The translations under genes were made by a program, and so were the position numbers. Shown one piece after another: positions 1 through 8,792 of a DNA stretch of 64,000 nucleotides; the stretch's first letter is position 1, and every line of letters begins with the position of its first letter. The stretch is taken from contig CP108997.1 of assembly GCA_036226585.1 (NCBI GenBank), positions 3,038,001-3,102,000 on the forward strand, written 5' to 3'. Source of the stretch: Streptomyces sp. NBC_00708 (GTDB taxonomy: Bacteria > Actinomycetota > Actinomycetes > Streptomycetales > Streptomycetaceae). Below the pieces are notes generated by a model that saw only the letters and a list, made by a program, of their open reading frames with translations, searched no databases and was not told where the DNA came from.

Positions 1-2
1 GC

Positions 3-464
<462 letters not shown>

Positions 465-477
465 CGCCGTTCCACGG

Positions 478-2325
478 TCAGTCCGCCCGGGGCGGGGTGC
501 TCGGGCCCTTCGGCGGGGCGGGCGGTTCCGAGGAGCCGGTGGGGTCCGGGCTCGGGCTCGGCGCGGTCTCCGTCGGGGTGGGCGTCGGCGTCGGATCCGG
601 CGTCGGATCCGGCGTCGGCTCGGAGGGGTCCGGGGTGGGCTCCGTCGGCGTCGGGGTGGGGGTCGGGTCGGCCGGGACCGGCCGGTGCGGGTGGAGACTG
701 CCGCGCGGCGGGTGGCCGGGACGCGGCGAGGCGCCGGGGGTGGGCGCCTTGGCCCCGTAGCCGTGCAGGGCGACGACCGCGCCCGAGGGGGCGAGCGTGA
801 GGTGGGCGGTCCAGGGGCCCGCGGGCTCCCGCGCGTGGTCCACGAGGGCGCGGATGGTGACGCTGCCGCCTGCGGGGAGCTTCCCGGACGTACGGCTCAG
901 GCGCACCCAGGACCGGTCGGTGGCCGCCGACCAGGAGACCGGGCCGGCCTTCGACGCGGTGAGCGTGACGAGGGTGGTGGAGCCGGAGGTGCGGGCCTCG
1001 ACGGTGAGCCGGCCGTGGCCCGCGGGGCCGGTGGCCGGGCCGGCACCGGGGCTGATGATCTCGGCGGAGACCTCCGGCGGGGTGTCCCCGTCCGTGAAGC
1101 GGCTGCCGGCGTCGGGGCGGGCGTTGCCGGCGTTCTCGTAGCGGTCGTACGGGGTCTCGGCGGCACCGGTGTCGTTGTCGGCGGCGCTGACCGCGGAGCC
1201 GTCGCGGCCCTCGCCGGTGAGCGGGGCGCCCCGGTAGGCGGACCACAGGGCGATGACGGGGGCGGCGACGACGGTGGCGACGACCGTCGTCGTCATGACC
1301 CGGGAGCGCAGCCGGTCGCGGCGCGCGGCGTGGTCCTTGGGGTCCATGGGGAAGCCGGTGCGGTCGAAGCGCGGAGTGGCGGACCGATTCTTCTGGTGTT
1401 TCTGCGCGTGCAGCATGGCCACGTAGGCGGAGGGGCGCGGCGCCTCCACGACCGGGAGCACGGCGGCCGGGGTCACCGCCTTCCCGGGCCACGGCCCCTC
1501 GGCCCCGGCCCGCTCGGCGGCGCGGCGACAGCGCGGGCAGTCGTCCACGTGCCGTACCAGCTCGCGGCGCAGGGTGGGCGAGAGCAGCGCGCGGTGGTCG
1601 CCGGTGAGCCGGCCGGCCGTGGGGCAGTTGCCCTTCTCGACGACGGCCAGGGCGGCCCGGGTGCGCTCGACCTCGCAGGCGGCGCCGGCCAGCAGCTCCC
1701 GGGCGGACGTGGCGTCGAGACCGAGAACGGCGGCGACCGCGCGCGGGGTCAGCCCGTGCCGTACGGCCAGCTCCAGGGCCTCGCGCTGCTCCGGCGTGGT
1801 GCCCGCCGCCTCGGGCCAGGCCAGCTGGGCCAGCTCCCGGCGGTGCGCCTCGGCGGCGGGGCCCTCGGCGGACGTGCCGACGGCGCTCCCGGCGGGGCTT
1901 TCCAGCGAGACGGTGGTGTGGGCGGTGCGGCGCGGACGGCGGGCGGCCGGGGCGTGGCGGTCCTCGTCGGCGGGCCTGCGGTGCGGGCGGGCGGTGTCGG
2001 GGCGGCGGTGGGCGCGGCGGCCCTGCTTCTGCTCGGTGAGCCGGCGCAGACAGGTCCACCGGGCCAGCGCGTACAGCCAGGTCCTGCGCTCCTCCTCGTC
2101 GGCCGGGCAGCGTCCGCCCTGCCGTTCGGCCAGGGCCAGCACACCGCCGAGCGCCTCGGTGGCGGCGTCGTGGTCGCACAGGACGGAGAGGCAGTAGGTG
2201 AAGAGGCCGTCGAGATGCGGCTCGTAACGGGCGGGCGGCTGCTTCGGCGACGAGTGGGGGGCGCGGTGCTGTCCCCGGTGTGCGCCGGGGGTGTTCGCGG
2301 GGATCTCCAGGCTGCTGCTCGTCAC
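478..2325 (-). CDS. Membrane protein with sigma-factor-like N-terminus, zinc-finger-like motif and extracytoplasmic BACON domain
   Basis: This 615-residue protein has an unusual modular order. Residues about 33-100 resemble sigma-70 region 2. Residues about 165-225 resemble a region 4 helix-turn-helix (EQREALELAVRHGLTPRAVA). A Cys/His cluster follows (C234, H259, C263, C266; HVDDCPRC), like the zinc motif of ZAS anti-sigma factors. One membrane segment lies at about 343-364. A BACON-type beta domain (about 438-525, with VSWSAATDRSWVRLS) should then be outside the cell, ahead of a Pro/Thr/Glu-rich tail. I infer a membrane-tethered regulator or surface sensor; whether the sigma-like part still binds DNA or RNA polymerase is unknown. 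It is divergent from radA, 135 bp away. Repetitive codons in the tail (478-680) suggest a length-variable region. Confidence 0.75.
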   Translation of the reverse strand: MTSSSLEIPANTPGAHRGQHRAPHSSPKQPPARYEPHLDGLFTYCLSVLCDHDAATEALGGVLALAERQGGRCPADEEERRTWLYALARWTCLRRLTEQKQGRRAHRRPDTARPHRRPADEDRHAPAARRPRRTAHTTVSLESPAGSAVGTSAEGPAAEAHRRELAQLAWPEAAGTTPEQREALELAVRHGLTPRAVAAVLGLDATSARELLAGAACEVERTRAALAVVEKGNCPTAGRLTGDHRALLSPTLRRELVRHVDDCPRCRRAAERAGAEGPWPGKAVTPAAVLPVVEAPRPSAYVAMLHAQKHQKNRSATPRFDRTGFPMDPKDHAARRDRLRSRVMTTTVVATVVAAPVIALWSAYRGAPLTGEGRDGSAVSAADNDTGAAETPYDRYENAGNARPDAGSRFTDGDTPPEVSAEIISPGAGPATGPAGHGRLTVEARTSGSTTLVTLTASKAGPVSWSAATDRSWVRLSRTSGKLPAGGSVTIRALVDHAREPAGPWTAHLTLAPSGAVVALHGYGAKAPTPGASPRPGHPPRGSLHPHRPVPADPTPTPTPTEPTPDPSEPTPDPTPDPTPTPTPTETAPSPSPDPTGSSEPPAPPKGPSTPPRAD

Positions 2326-2445
2326 CTTGCGACCGTAGGCAGGGCGGGGCTCACCCCTGGCACTCCTTGAGTAGATTTAACCCTTTCGGGTGAACGTATC
2401 GCGCGATAAAGGACAGGAGTTCCCCGGCTCGCTGTCCGACCCCAC

Positions 2446-2460
2446 CTATACGGTGGCGCC
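2446..2460 (+). promoter_or_regulatory. Candidate -10 of a leaderless radA promoter
   Basis: A -10-like hexamer TATACG at 2447-2452 sits 8 bases before the radA ATG at 2461, and no purine-rich ribosome binding site precedes that ATG. The geometry fits a transcript starting at or within 1-2 bases of the start codon, common in actinobacteria. No convincing -35 element is visible. This is inference from spacing only. Confidence 0.35.
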
Positions 2461-3873
2461 ATGGCTGCCCGTACGAAATCCGCGAAGGACCGGCCGTCCT
2501 ACCGCTGCACCGAATGCGGCTGGACCACCGCGAAGTGGCTCGGCCGCTGCCCCGAGTGCCAGGCGTGGGGGACGGTCGAGGAGTTCGGCGGCGCCCCCGC
2601 CGTCCGGACCACGGCGGCGGGCCGCGTCTCCACCGCCGCGCTGCCCATCGGCCAGGTCGACAGCCGGCAGGCGACCGCCCGCCCCACCGGGGTGAGCGAG
2701 CTGGACCGGGTGCTGGGCGGCGGTCTGGTGCCCGGTGCCGTCGTGCTGCTCGCGGGCGAGCCGGGCGTCGGCAAGTCCACGCTGCTGCTCGACGTCGCGG
2801 CGAAGGCGGCGAGCGACGAGCACCGCACGCTGTACGTGACCGGTGAGGAGTCCGCGTCCCAGGTCCGGATGCGGGCCGACCGCATCCGGGCGATCAGCGA
2901 CCACCTGTATCTGGCGGCCGAGACCGACCTGTCCGCGGTGCTCGCCCACCTCGACGCGGTCAAGCCCTCGCTGCTGATCCTGGACTCGGTGCAGACGGTG
3001 GCCTCGCCGGAGATCGAGGGCGCGCCGGGCGGGATGGCGCAGGTCCGCGAGGTGGCGGGCGCGCTGATCCGGGCCTCCAAGGAGCGCGGGATGTCGACGC
3101 TGCTCGTCGGCCACGTCACCAAGGACGGCGCCATCGCCGGGCCCCGGCTCCTGGAGCACCTGGTGGACGTGGTGCTGTCGTTCGAGGGCGACCGCCATGC
3201 CCGGCTGCGTCTGGTGCGCGGGATCAAGAACCGGTACGGGGCGACCGACGAGGTCGGCTGCTTCGAGCTGCACGACGAGGGCATCACCGGGCTCGCCGAT
3301 CCGTCCGGGCTGTTCCTGACGCGGCGCGACGAGCCGGTGCCGGGCACCTGTCTGACCGTGACCCTGGAGGGCAAGCGGCCCCTGGTCGCGGAGGTGCAGG
3401 CGCTCACGGTGGACTCCCAGATCCCCTCGCCCCGGCGCACGACGTCGGGCCTGGAGACCTCCCGGGTGTCGATGATGCTCGCGGTCCTGGAGCAGCGCGG
3501 CCGGATCAGCTCGCTGGGCAAGCGGGACATCTACAGCGCGACGGTGGGCGGCGTGAAGCTGTCCGAGCCCGCCGCGGACCTGGCCATCGCGCTGGCGCTG
3601 GCGAGCGCGGCGAGCGACACACCGCTGCCGAAGAACCTGGTGGCGATCGGCGAAGTGGGCCTCGCGGGCGAGGTCAGACGGGTCACGGGGGTGCAGCGCC
3701 GGCTGGCCGAGGCGCACCGGCTGGGCTTCACGCACGCCCTGGTCCCGACCGATCCGGGCAAGGTCCCGGCCGGTATGAAGGTCACGGAAGTGGCCGACAT
3801 GGGCGACGCGCTCAGGGTGCTCCCGCGCCGGTCCCGTGCACAGGCCCCCCAGGAGGAGGGCGCACGCCGGTAG
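2461..3873 (+). CDS. radA: DNA repair protein RadA (Sms)
   Basis: RadA is a RecA-like ATPase that promotes branch migration in recombinational repair. The 470-residue protein has the expected order. An N-terminal C4 zinc finger comes first (C16, C19, C30, C33; CTEC and CPEC). Next is a RecA-type ATPase core with Walker A GEPGVGKST at 99-107 and Walker B-like LLILDSVQT. The RadA-specific KNRYG motif follows (usual form KNRFG), then a C-terminal Lon-protease-like domain without an obvious catalytic Ser-Lys dyad role. Length fits the family. disA lies 124 bp downstream on the same strand, the usual bacterial pairing, in which RadA can modulate DisA cyclase activity. The ATG at 2461 is favoured because a -10-like TATACG sits just before it. 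Confidence 0.97.
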   Translation: MAARTKSAKDRPSYRCTECGWTTAKWLGRCPECQAWGTVEEFGGAPAVRTTAAGRVSTAALPIGQVDSRQATARPTGVSELDRVLGGGLVPGAVVLLAGEPGVGKSTLLLDVAAKAASDEHRTLYVTGEESASQVRMRADRIRAISDHLYLAAETDLSAVLAHLDAVKPSLLILDSVQTVASPEIEGAPGGMAQVREVAGALIRASKERGMSTLLVGHVTKDGAIAGPRLLEHLVDVVLSFEGDRHARLRLVRGIKNRYGATDEVGCFELHDEGITGLADPSGLFLTRRDEPVPGTCLTVTLEGKRPLVAEVQALTVDSQIPSPRRTTSGLETSRVSMMLAVLEQRGRISSLGKRDIYSATVGGVKLSEPAADLAIALALASAASDTPLPKNLVAIGEVGLAGEVRRVTGVQRRLAEAHRLGFTHALVPTDPGKVPAGMKVTEVADMGDALRVLPRRSRAQAPQEEGARR

Positions 3874-3997
3874 ACTTTGCCCTGGTCTCGCCCGCCCGTA
3901 CGAACGGTACGAGGGACGTAGGGTCCTTCGATTGGATCCGGCCTGCTCCTGAGCGACAGGCCCGAGGGCACCGCAAACCTGTGACCGGAGGAGTGCA

Positions 3998-5122
3998 GTG
4001 GCAGCCAGCGACCGGGCAGCATCGCCCGGAAAGTCCGGCCAAACCACCGGTAACGAGGCGCTGATGCGCGCCTCGTTGAGCGCCGTCGCGCCCGGTATGG
4101 CCCTGCGGGACGGCCTGGAGCGCATTCTCCGCGGCAACACCGGGGGTCTGATCGTGCTCGGCATGGACAAGACCGTCGAATCGATGTGTACCGGCGGCTT
4201 CGTGCTGGACGTGGAGTTCACCGCGACCCGGCTGCGGGAGCTGGCCAAGCTCGACGGGGCCCTGATCCTCGACAAGGACATGACGAAGATCCTGCGGGCC
4301 GGTGTGCAGCTGGTCCCGGACGCGTCGATCCCCACCGAGGAGACCGGCACCCGGCACCGCACGGCGGACCGGGTCTCCAAGCAGTGCAATTTCCCGGTCG
4401 TCTCGGTCTCCCAGTCGATGCGCCTGATCGCGCTGTACGTGAACGGGGAGCGCCGGGTCCTGGAGGAGTCGGCGGCGATCCTGTCCCGCGCCAACCAGGC
4501 GCTCGCGACGCTGGAGCGGTACAAGCTGCGGCTCGACGAGGTCGCCGGGACGCTCTCCGCGCTGGAGATCGAGGACCTGGTGACCGTCCGGGACGTGACG
4601 GCGGTGGCCCAGCGCCTGGAGATGGTCCGCCGGATCGCGACGGAGATCGCGGAGTACGTGGTGGAGCTGGGCACCGACGGCCGGCTGCTGTCGCTCCAGC
4701 TGGACGAGCTGATCGCGGGCGTGGAGCCGGAGCGCGAGCTGGTCGTGCGGGACTACGTGCCGGAGCCGACCGCGAAGCGTTCGCGCACGGTGGCGGAGGC
4801 GCTGACCGAGCTGGACTCGCTGACCCACACGGAGCTGCTCGAACTCCCGGTGGTGGCACGGGCGCTGGGCTACAGCGGATCGCCGGAGACGCTGGACTCG
4901 GCGGTGTCGCCGCGCGGTTTCCGGCTGCTGGCCAAGGTGCCGCGGCTGCCCGGCGCGATCATCGACCGGCTCGTGGAGCACTTCGGCGGTCTGCAGAAGC
5001 TGCTCGCGGCGAGCGTGGACGATCTCCAGACGGTGGACGGGGTCGGCGAGGCGCGGGCGCGCAGCGTGCGCGAGGGGCTGTCCCGGCTGGCGGAGTCGTC
5101 GATCCTCGAACGGTACGTGTAG
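3998..5122 (+). CDS. disA: DNA integrity scanning diadenylate cyclase DisA
   Basis: DisA condenses two ATP molecules to cyclic di-AMP and couples this to DNA structure. The 374-residue product has the DAC domain with both catalytic signatures, DGA at 86-88 ([11 protein letters not shown]) and the RHR motif (GTRHRTADR, about 117-125). A helical linker follows, and the C-terminus carries a helix-hairpin-helix DNA-binding module ([15 protein letters not shown]). The GTG at 3998 is chosen because GGAGG lies about 7 bases upstream and the N-terminus matches Streptomyces DisA. radA is its co-directional upstream neighbour. c-di-AMP in streptomycetes affects osmotic and cell-wall hydrolase control; an M23 hydrolase lies 8 kb away, but I see no c-di-AMP riboswitch in front of it. 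Confidence 0.97.
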   Translation: MAASDRAASPGKSGQTTGNEALMRASLSAVAPGMALRDGLERILRGNTGGLIVLGMDKTVESMCTGGFVLDVEFTATRLRELAKLDGALILDKDMTKILRAGVQLVPDASIPTEETGTRHRTADRVSKQCNFPVVSVSQSMRLIALYVNGERRVLEESAAILSRANQALATLERYKLRLDEVAGTLSALEIEDLVTVRDVTAVAQRLEMVRRIATEIAEYVVELGTDGRLLSLQLDELIAGVEPERELVVRDYVPEPTAKRSRTVAEALTELDSLTHTELLELPVVARALGYSGSPETLDSAVSPRGFRLLAKVPRLPGAIIDRLVEHFGGLQKLLAASVDDLQTVDGVGEARARSVREGLSRLAESSILERYV

Positions 5123-5166
5123 GCACCCGGCCCCCGCGCCGCTCCCCCGCGACCGGGTCCGGCCGC

Positions 5167-5218
5167 GGGCTCAGTGCTCCGGGCTCAGTGCTCCGGGCTC
5201 AGTGCTTACGGCTCAGTC
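5167..5218. repeat. Three and a half tandem copies of a 14-bp unit at the 3' end of the surface-protein gene
   Basis: The unit GGGCTCAGTGCTCC occurs at 5167-5180 and 5181-5194, with a third diverged copy at 5195-5208 and a partial one to 5218. The last partial copy overlaps the stop codon of the minus-strand gene, so the array looks like repeated duplication of the stop-codon region between two convergent genes. No long U-tract hairpin was seen here. Confidence 0.85.
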
Positions 5219-6055
5219 CTTCGCGAGGACGAACGAGGCGCGCTGCACCGGCTCGCCCGGCGCCTTGGCCTCCACGAGGTACGTGCCCGGCCCGGCCTTC
5301 CCCGCGGGCGGCGTCGCGCACTTGGGGGCGCTCCTGGACCGGTCCCACTGCACGGTGTGCACGACGGTCGTCCCGGCGGGCACTTCGAGCAGCACGGCCG
5401 CCGGCTTGCGCGGGCAGTCCTTGGACGACCACACCTCGTCGTCGTCCCCGCCCGCCTCGGTGACGGTGAACACCGCGCTCTTCGGCCCGAAGTCGGCCTT
5501 GCAGGCGGTGGACGAGGTGTTCGTGGCGAACAGCCGGAACTTCGGCTTCTCGTCGGGCGCGTAGCTGAGTTCGGTCTTCACGGTCAGCCGGATCGCGCCC
5601 GGGGTGCAGTCGGGGAGCGAGGACCCGGCCGGTACCGGCCGTCCCGCCGCCACTCCGCCCGAACCGGAAGCGGAACCCGAACCGGTGTCCTGGCCACCGC
5701 CGTTGGAGTCCGTCGAGCCCGAGCCGCCGCCCGTACCGGTGGAGCTGCCGGCGGAACCGCCGTCCGCACCACCGTTCTTGTCGCCGTCGCTACCGCCGGA
5801 GCCGTCCGACTCGCCGCTTCCGCCGGGCTGTTCACTGATCGCGGGACCGGAACCGGAAGGTCCGGGCGTGATCGAATCGGCGGGACCGGAGCCGGGGGCC
5901 TTGGAGTCGTCGTGGTCCCCGCCCTTGCCGCCACCGGAGGTGACGGCCCATGCGATCAGCACCGCGAGCAGCGCCACCAGGGCCGCCGCGACCGCCCTCC
6001 GTCGCCAGTAGATGCTGGAGGGTAGCGGACCGATCGGATTGCGCAGAGATCCCAC
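5213..6055 (-). CDS. Membrane-anchored surface protein with Gly/Ser-rich linker
   Basis: The 280-residue product has a short cytoplasmic N-terminus (starting GSLRNPIGPLPSSIYWRRR after the initiator), one membrane segment (AVAAALVALLAVLIAWAV) and a long Gly/Ser/Asp-rich linker. The C-terminal domain of about 130 residues carries four cysteines (C in LPDCTPG, TACKAD, KDCPRK, PKCATP), which could form two disulfides outside the cell. The fold looks like an immunoglobulin-like beta domain; no enzyme motif is visible. The GTG at 6055 is preferred over in-frame codons further upstream because the GSLRNPIGPLP start is familiar from Streptomyces homologues. It converges on disA. Function unknown. Confidence 0.75.
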   Translation of the reverse strand: MGSLRNPIGPLPSSIYWRRRAVAAALVALLAVLIAWAVTSGGGKGGDHDDSKAPGSGPADSITPGPSGSGPAISEQPGGSGESDGSGGSDGDKNGGADGGSAGSSTGTGGGSGSTDSNGGGQDTGSGSASGSGGVAAGRPVPAGSSLPDCTPGAIRLTVKTELSYAPDEKPKFRLFATNTSSTACKADFGPKSAVFTVTEAGGDDDEVWSSKDCPRKPAAVLLEVPAGTTVVHTVQWDRSRSAPKCATPPAGKAGPGTYLVEAKAPGEPVQRASFVLAKD

Positions 6056-6307
6056 GGCGCAAACTGTACGAGAGATCCGGACCAACTCCCGCCCCACCCG
6101 CCGCCTTGGCCCCCAAGTTTTCCGGATCATCATTCCGCGAAGGCCAGTTCGGCCGCCGGTCGCGCTCGATCTGACCCTGGGCGACGAAACGTTTACGCAT
6201 GGTCAACTCTCTCGGGCGGCCGAAAAATGGCCCATCGGCCAGTTGCCGCAACGGCTCGCGGGGCGTGGGGCCACTTCCCGGGACGCCGTGTCAGGATCGA
6301 TGGTGCG

Positions 6308-7210
6308 ATGACTGCCACGACTGCGACCCAGACGCCCCCCGCCTCCCTCCACACCCCCGTCATCGGGTGGTTCGAGCAGCACGCCCGCGATCTGCCCTGG
6401 CGCCGCCCCGAAGCGGGTGCCTGGGGTGTGATGGTGAGCGAGTTCATGCTGCAGCAGACCCCCGTCAGCCGGGTCCTGCCCGTGTACGAGCAGTGGCTCG
6501 CCCGCTGGCCGCGCCCCGCCGACCTCGCGGCCGAGCCGCCCGGCGAGGCGGTCCGCGCCTGGGGCCGGCTCGGCTACCCGCGCCGGGCCCTGCGCCTGCA
6601 CGGGGCCGCCCAGGCGATAACGGAACGCCACGGCGGCGACGTACCGAGCGAGCACGCACAGCTGCTCGCCCTGCCCGGCATCGGCGAGTACACGGCGGCG
6701 GCCGTGGCCTCGTTCGCGTACCGGCAGCGGCACGCCGTCCTCGACACCAATGTCCGCCGGGTCTTCGCACGGGCCGCGACCGGCATCCAGTACCCGCCGA
6801 ACGCGACCACCGCCGCCGAACGCCGGCTCGCCCGGGAGCTGCTGCCCGACGAGGACGAACGGGCGGCCCGCTGGGCGGCGGCCACGATGGAGCTGGGCGC
6901 CCTCGTCTGCACCGCGAAGAACGAGGACTGCTCCCGCTGCCCGATCGCGGAGCAGTGCGCCTGGCGGCTCGCCGGGAAGCCCGCGCACCAGGGGCCGCCG
7001 CGCCGGGGCCAGACCTACGCCGGCACGGACCGGCAGGTGCGCGGACGGCTCCTCGCCGTGCTGCGCGACACGGTCGGCCCGGTCCCGCAGTCGGCGCTCG
7101 ACCTGGTGTGGGACGAGCCGGTGCAGCGGGCCCGCGCCCTGGACGGCCTGGTCTCCGACGGACTGGTCGAACCGCTGGCCGGCGGCCGCTACCGGCTGCC
7201 GCTGACCTGA
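6308..7210 (+). CDS. mutY: A/G-specific adenine glycosylase MutY
   Basis: MutY removes adenine mispaired with 8-oxoguanine in base-excision repair. The 300-residue protein shows the HhH-GPD fold: MLQQTPVSRV near the N-terminus, helix-hairpin-helix LPGIGEYTAAAVASFAY, the catalytic-region Asp in VLDTNVRRV, and a C-X6-C-X2-C-X5-C 4Fe-4S loop (CTAKNEDCSRCPIAEQC). It ends about 80 residues after the cluster and lacks the full MutT-like recognition domain of E. coli MutY, as in many actinobacteria. The ATG at 6308 starts the conserved MTATTATQT segment; an in-frame ATG 81 bp upstream would add a tail with no MutY features. It is divergent from the surface-protein gene and followed by a strong hairpin before sigE. 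Confidence 0.95.
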   Translation: MTATTATQTPPASLHTPVIGWFEQHARDLPWRRPEAGAWGVMVSEFMLQQTPVSRVLPVYEQWLARWPRPADLAAEPPGEAVRAWGRLGYPRRALRLHGAAQAITERHGGDVPSEHAQLLALPGIGEYTAAAVASFAYRQRHAVLDTNVRRVFARAATGIQYPPNATTAAERRLARELLPDEDERAARWAAATMELGALVCTAKNEDCSRCPIAEQCAWRLAGKPAHQGPPRRGQTYAGTDRQVRGRLLAVLRDTVGPVPQSALDLVWDEPVQRARALDGLVSDGLVEPLAGGRYRLPLT

Positions 7211-7216
7211 CGGACC

Positions 7217-7303
7217 GGGCCCGGCCGTCTTCGTAACAAAGGAGCGACCGGGCCCGTCCCGCTTCGTAACAACCACGGACAGGGCCCGTCCGCCTCGTGA
7301 CAA
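7217..7303. repeat. Three imperfect direct repeats, period about 32-33 bp, between mutY and sigE
   Basis: A module beginning GGGCCCG and ending in a CGTAACAA-like stretch recurs at 7217-7239, 7250-7272 and 7282-7303 (third copy CGTGACAA). The first bases of the third copy form the left arm of the terminator hairpin at 7281-7323. Copies differ at a few positions, so it is degenerate. It may be a duplicated terminator arm or a set of protein sites upstream of sigE. Confidence 0.7.
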
Positions 7304-7325
7304 TGACAAGGCGGACGGGCCCTTT
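7281..7325. terminator. Strong hairpin terminator after mutY
   Basis: Perfect 15-bp inverted repeat, AGGGCCCGTCCGCCT at 7281-7295 and its complement at 7309-7323, with a 13-base loop and a short T run after it. It lies 70 bp beyond the mutY stop and should insulate sigE from read-through. Confidence 0.85.
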
Positions 7326-7526
7326 CGCGTCCGGCGCGGGGTCCTTTGTCCGGTCTCCTCCCCCCGCTGTTACACAACCGATGGACAGCCGTGCGCCCGC
7401 CTACGGCTGCTCCGCACAGCCCCGTGACAACCGCTCCGTAGCGTCTGCGACGTCGGGCCGCACGACCAGCGGCCGGCGGCGGTACGAGCGGTACTACGGG
7501 GTTTCACGGGGATGGAGGCGGTTGTC

Positions 7527-8075
7527 ATGGCGCAGAGCGAGGTGCTCGGCTTCGAGGAGTACGTACGGACCCGGCAGGAGGCGCTGCTGCGCAGTGCGCG
7601 CCGGCTCGTCCCGGACCCCGTGGACGCCCAGGACCTGCTGCAGACCGCACTGGCCCGCACCTACGGCCGCTGGGACCGCATCGAGGACAAGTCCCTCGCC
7701 GACGCCTATCTGCGCCGCGTCATGATCAACACCCGCACCGAGTGGTGGCGGGCCCGCAAGCTCGACGAGGTGCCCACCGAGCAGCTGCCCGACGCCAGCA
7801 TCGAGGACGGCACCGAGCAGCGCGCCGACCGCGCCCTGCTGATGGACATCCTGGGCGTGCTGGCTCCCAAGCAGCGCAGTGTCGTCGTCCTGCGACACTG
7901 GGAGCAGATGAGCACGGAGGAGACGGCGGCGGCGCTCGGCATGTCGGCCGGTACGGTGAAGAGCACGCTGCACCGTGCGCTGGCGCGGCTGCGCCAGGAG
8001 CTGGAGAACAGGGAAGCGGCGAGCCGGGAGGCCCGGGTCGCCGAGGAGCGGGGGCGGGAGCGGTGCGCGGCCTGA
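7527..8075 (+). CDS. sigE: ECF sigma factor SigE (cell-envelope stress)
   Basis: SigE directs RNA polymerase to cell-envelope stress genes. The 182-residue product has region 2 (VRTRQEALLRSARRLVPDPVDAQDLLQ and AYLRRVMINTRTEWWR) and region 4 (LAPKQRSVVVLRHWEQMSTEETAAALGMSAGTVKSTLHRAL), with a short linker and no fused domains, typical of the SigE-like SigE/SigM group. The ATG at 7527 has GGAGGC 7 bases upstream; the ATG at 7512 would include that site in the coding region and is rejected. It overlaps cseA by 13 bp and heads the sigE-cseA-cseB-cseC operon. In S. coelicolor this operon is transcribed from a promoter activated by phosphorylated CseB; I could not pin its -35/-10 here. Confidence 0.96.
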   Translation: MAQSEVLGFEEYVRTRQEALLRSARRLVPDPVDAQDLLQTALARTYGRWDRIEDKSLADAYLRRVMINTRTEWWRARKLDEVPTEQLPDASIEDGTEQRADRALLMDILGVLAPKQRSVVVLRHWEQMSTEETAAALGMSAGTVKSTLHRALARLRQELENREAASREARVAEERGRERCAA

Positions 8076-8782
8076 CAGGCAGCGGTGACGAGGACACGGT
8101 CACCGGCAGAACGGGCGGGGGAACGGCCGGCAGACGCCTGCTGACCGGCTGGGCGGCGAGCAGTGCGGCACTGGCCGGGCTCGCCGTCTTCGGCCTGTTC
8201 GCCGTCAGCTGCTCCACGGGGGGCACGGGCACCCGGGACGAGGGCCCGGCGGGCGCCGAGCCGGTCGTCCGGATCACCCCGAGCGCGACGGCCGCGTCCA
8301 CGGCGAAGCCCGCGCCCCGGGTGGACGCCGTGGCGCTGCTCAAGGCGGACCCGAAGGTGAGCGGGCGGGTCCGGATGGATCTGAAGCCGTGCAGCGGCGA
8401 CGAGTACCCGGTGGACACCTCGTACGGCAAGCTGACCCGCGGCTCGTCCTCGGACGTCGTGGTGAACGTGATGACCTGCGGCGATTCGGTGGGGGTCGGC
8501 ACCTATGTGTACCGGCCGCGCACCGACGGCACGTACGAGAACGTCTTCACCGTCGAGCAGCCCGCCGTCTACGGCACCATCGACCGGGGGGACCTGGTGG
8601 TGACGACCCAGGTGTACGGGAAGAAGGACTCGGTCGCCTATCCCTCGGGCGAGGAAGTGATCACCTACCACTGGGCGAGCGGCCGGTTCGGCGAGGTGGA
8701 CCGGGTGCAGAACGACTTCAACCGAGCCGTGGGCGCGGGCGACGGAGACCTCCCCGAGCCCACCGAACCGCCGAGGAACTGA
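8063..8782 (+). CDS. cseA: Lipoprotein CseA, negative modulator of the SigE system
   Basis: This 239-residue product corresponds to CseA, an extracytoplasmic lipoprotein that dampens sigE expression in S. coelicolor. It has a charged N-terminus, a hydrophobic signal segment (AALAGLAVFGLFAVSC) and a probable lipidated Cys in AVSCSTGG. A low-complexity Ala/Pro linker follows, then a soluble domain with two further cysteines (KPCSGD and VMTCGD). The GTG at 8063 is chosen because it sits right behind GGGGGCGGGAG and overlaps the sigE end, implying translational coupling. It is somewhat longer than the S. coelicolor protein I recall, mainly at the N-terminus, so a later start is possible. No enzyme motif is seen. 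Confidence 0.88.
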   Translation: MRGLTGSGDEDTVTGRTGGGTAGRRLLTGWAASSAALAGLAVFGLFAVSCSTGGTGTRDEGPAGAEPVVRITPSATAASTAKPAPRVDAVALLKADPKVSGRVRMDLKPCSGDEYPVDTSYGKLTRGSSSDVVVNVMTCGDSVGVGTYVYRPRTDGTYENVFTVEQPAVYGTIDRGDLVVTTQVYGKKDSVAYPSGEEVITYHWASGRFGEVDRVQNDFNRAVGAGDGDLPEPTEPPRN

Positions 8783-8792
8783 GAGCTTTCCG

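Noticed and set aside
685..2370. Open frame of 561 codons opposite the sigma/BACON gene
   Set aside because: The Gly/Ala/Arg-rich translation is a reverse-complement artefact; no motif and no start context.
2380..2420. LexA (SOS) box search upstream of radA
   Set aside because: No GAAC-N4-GTTC-like site was found; the GAACG present lacks its partner half-site.
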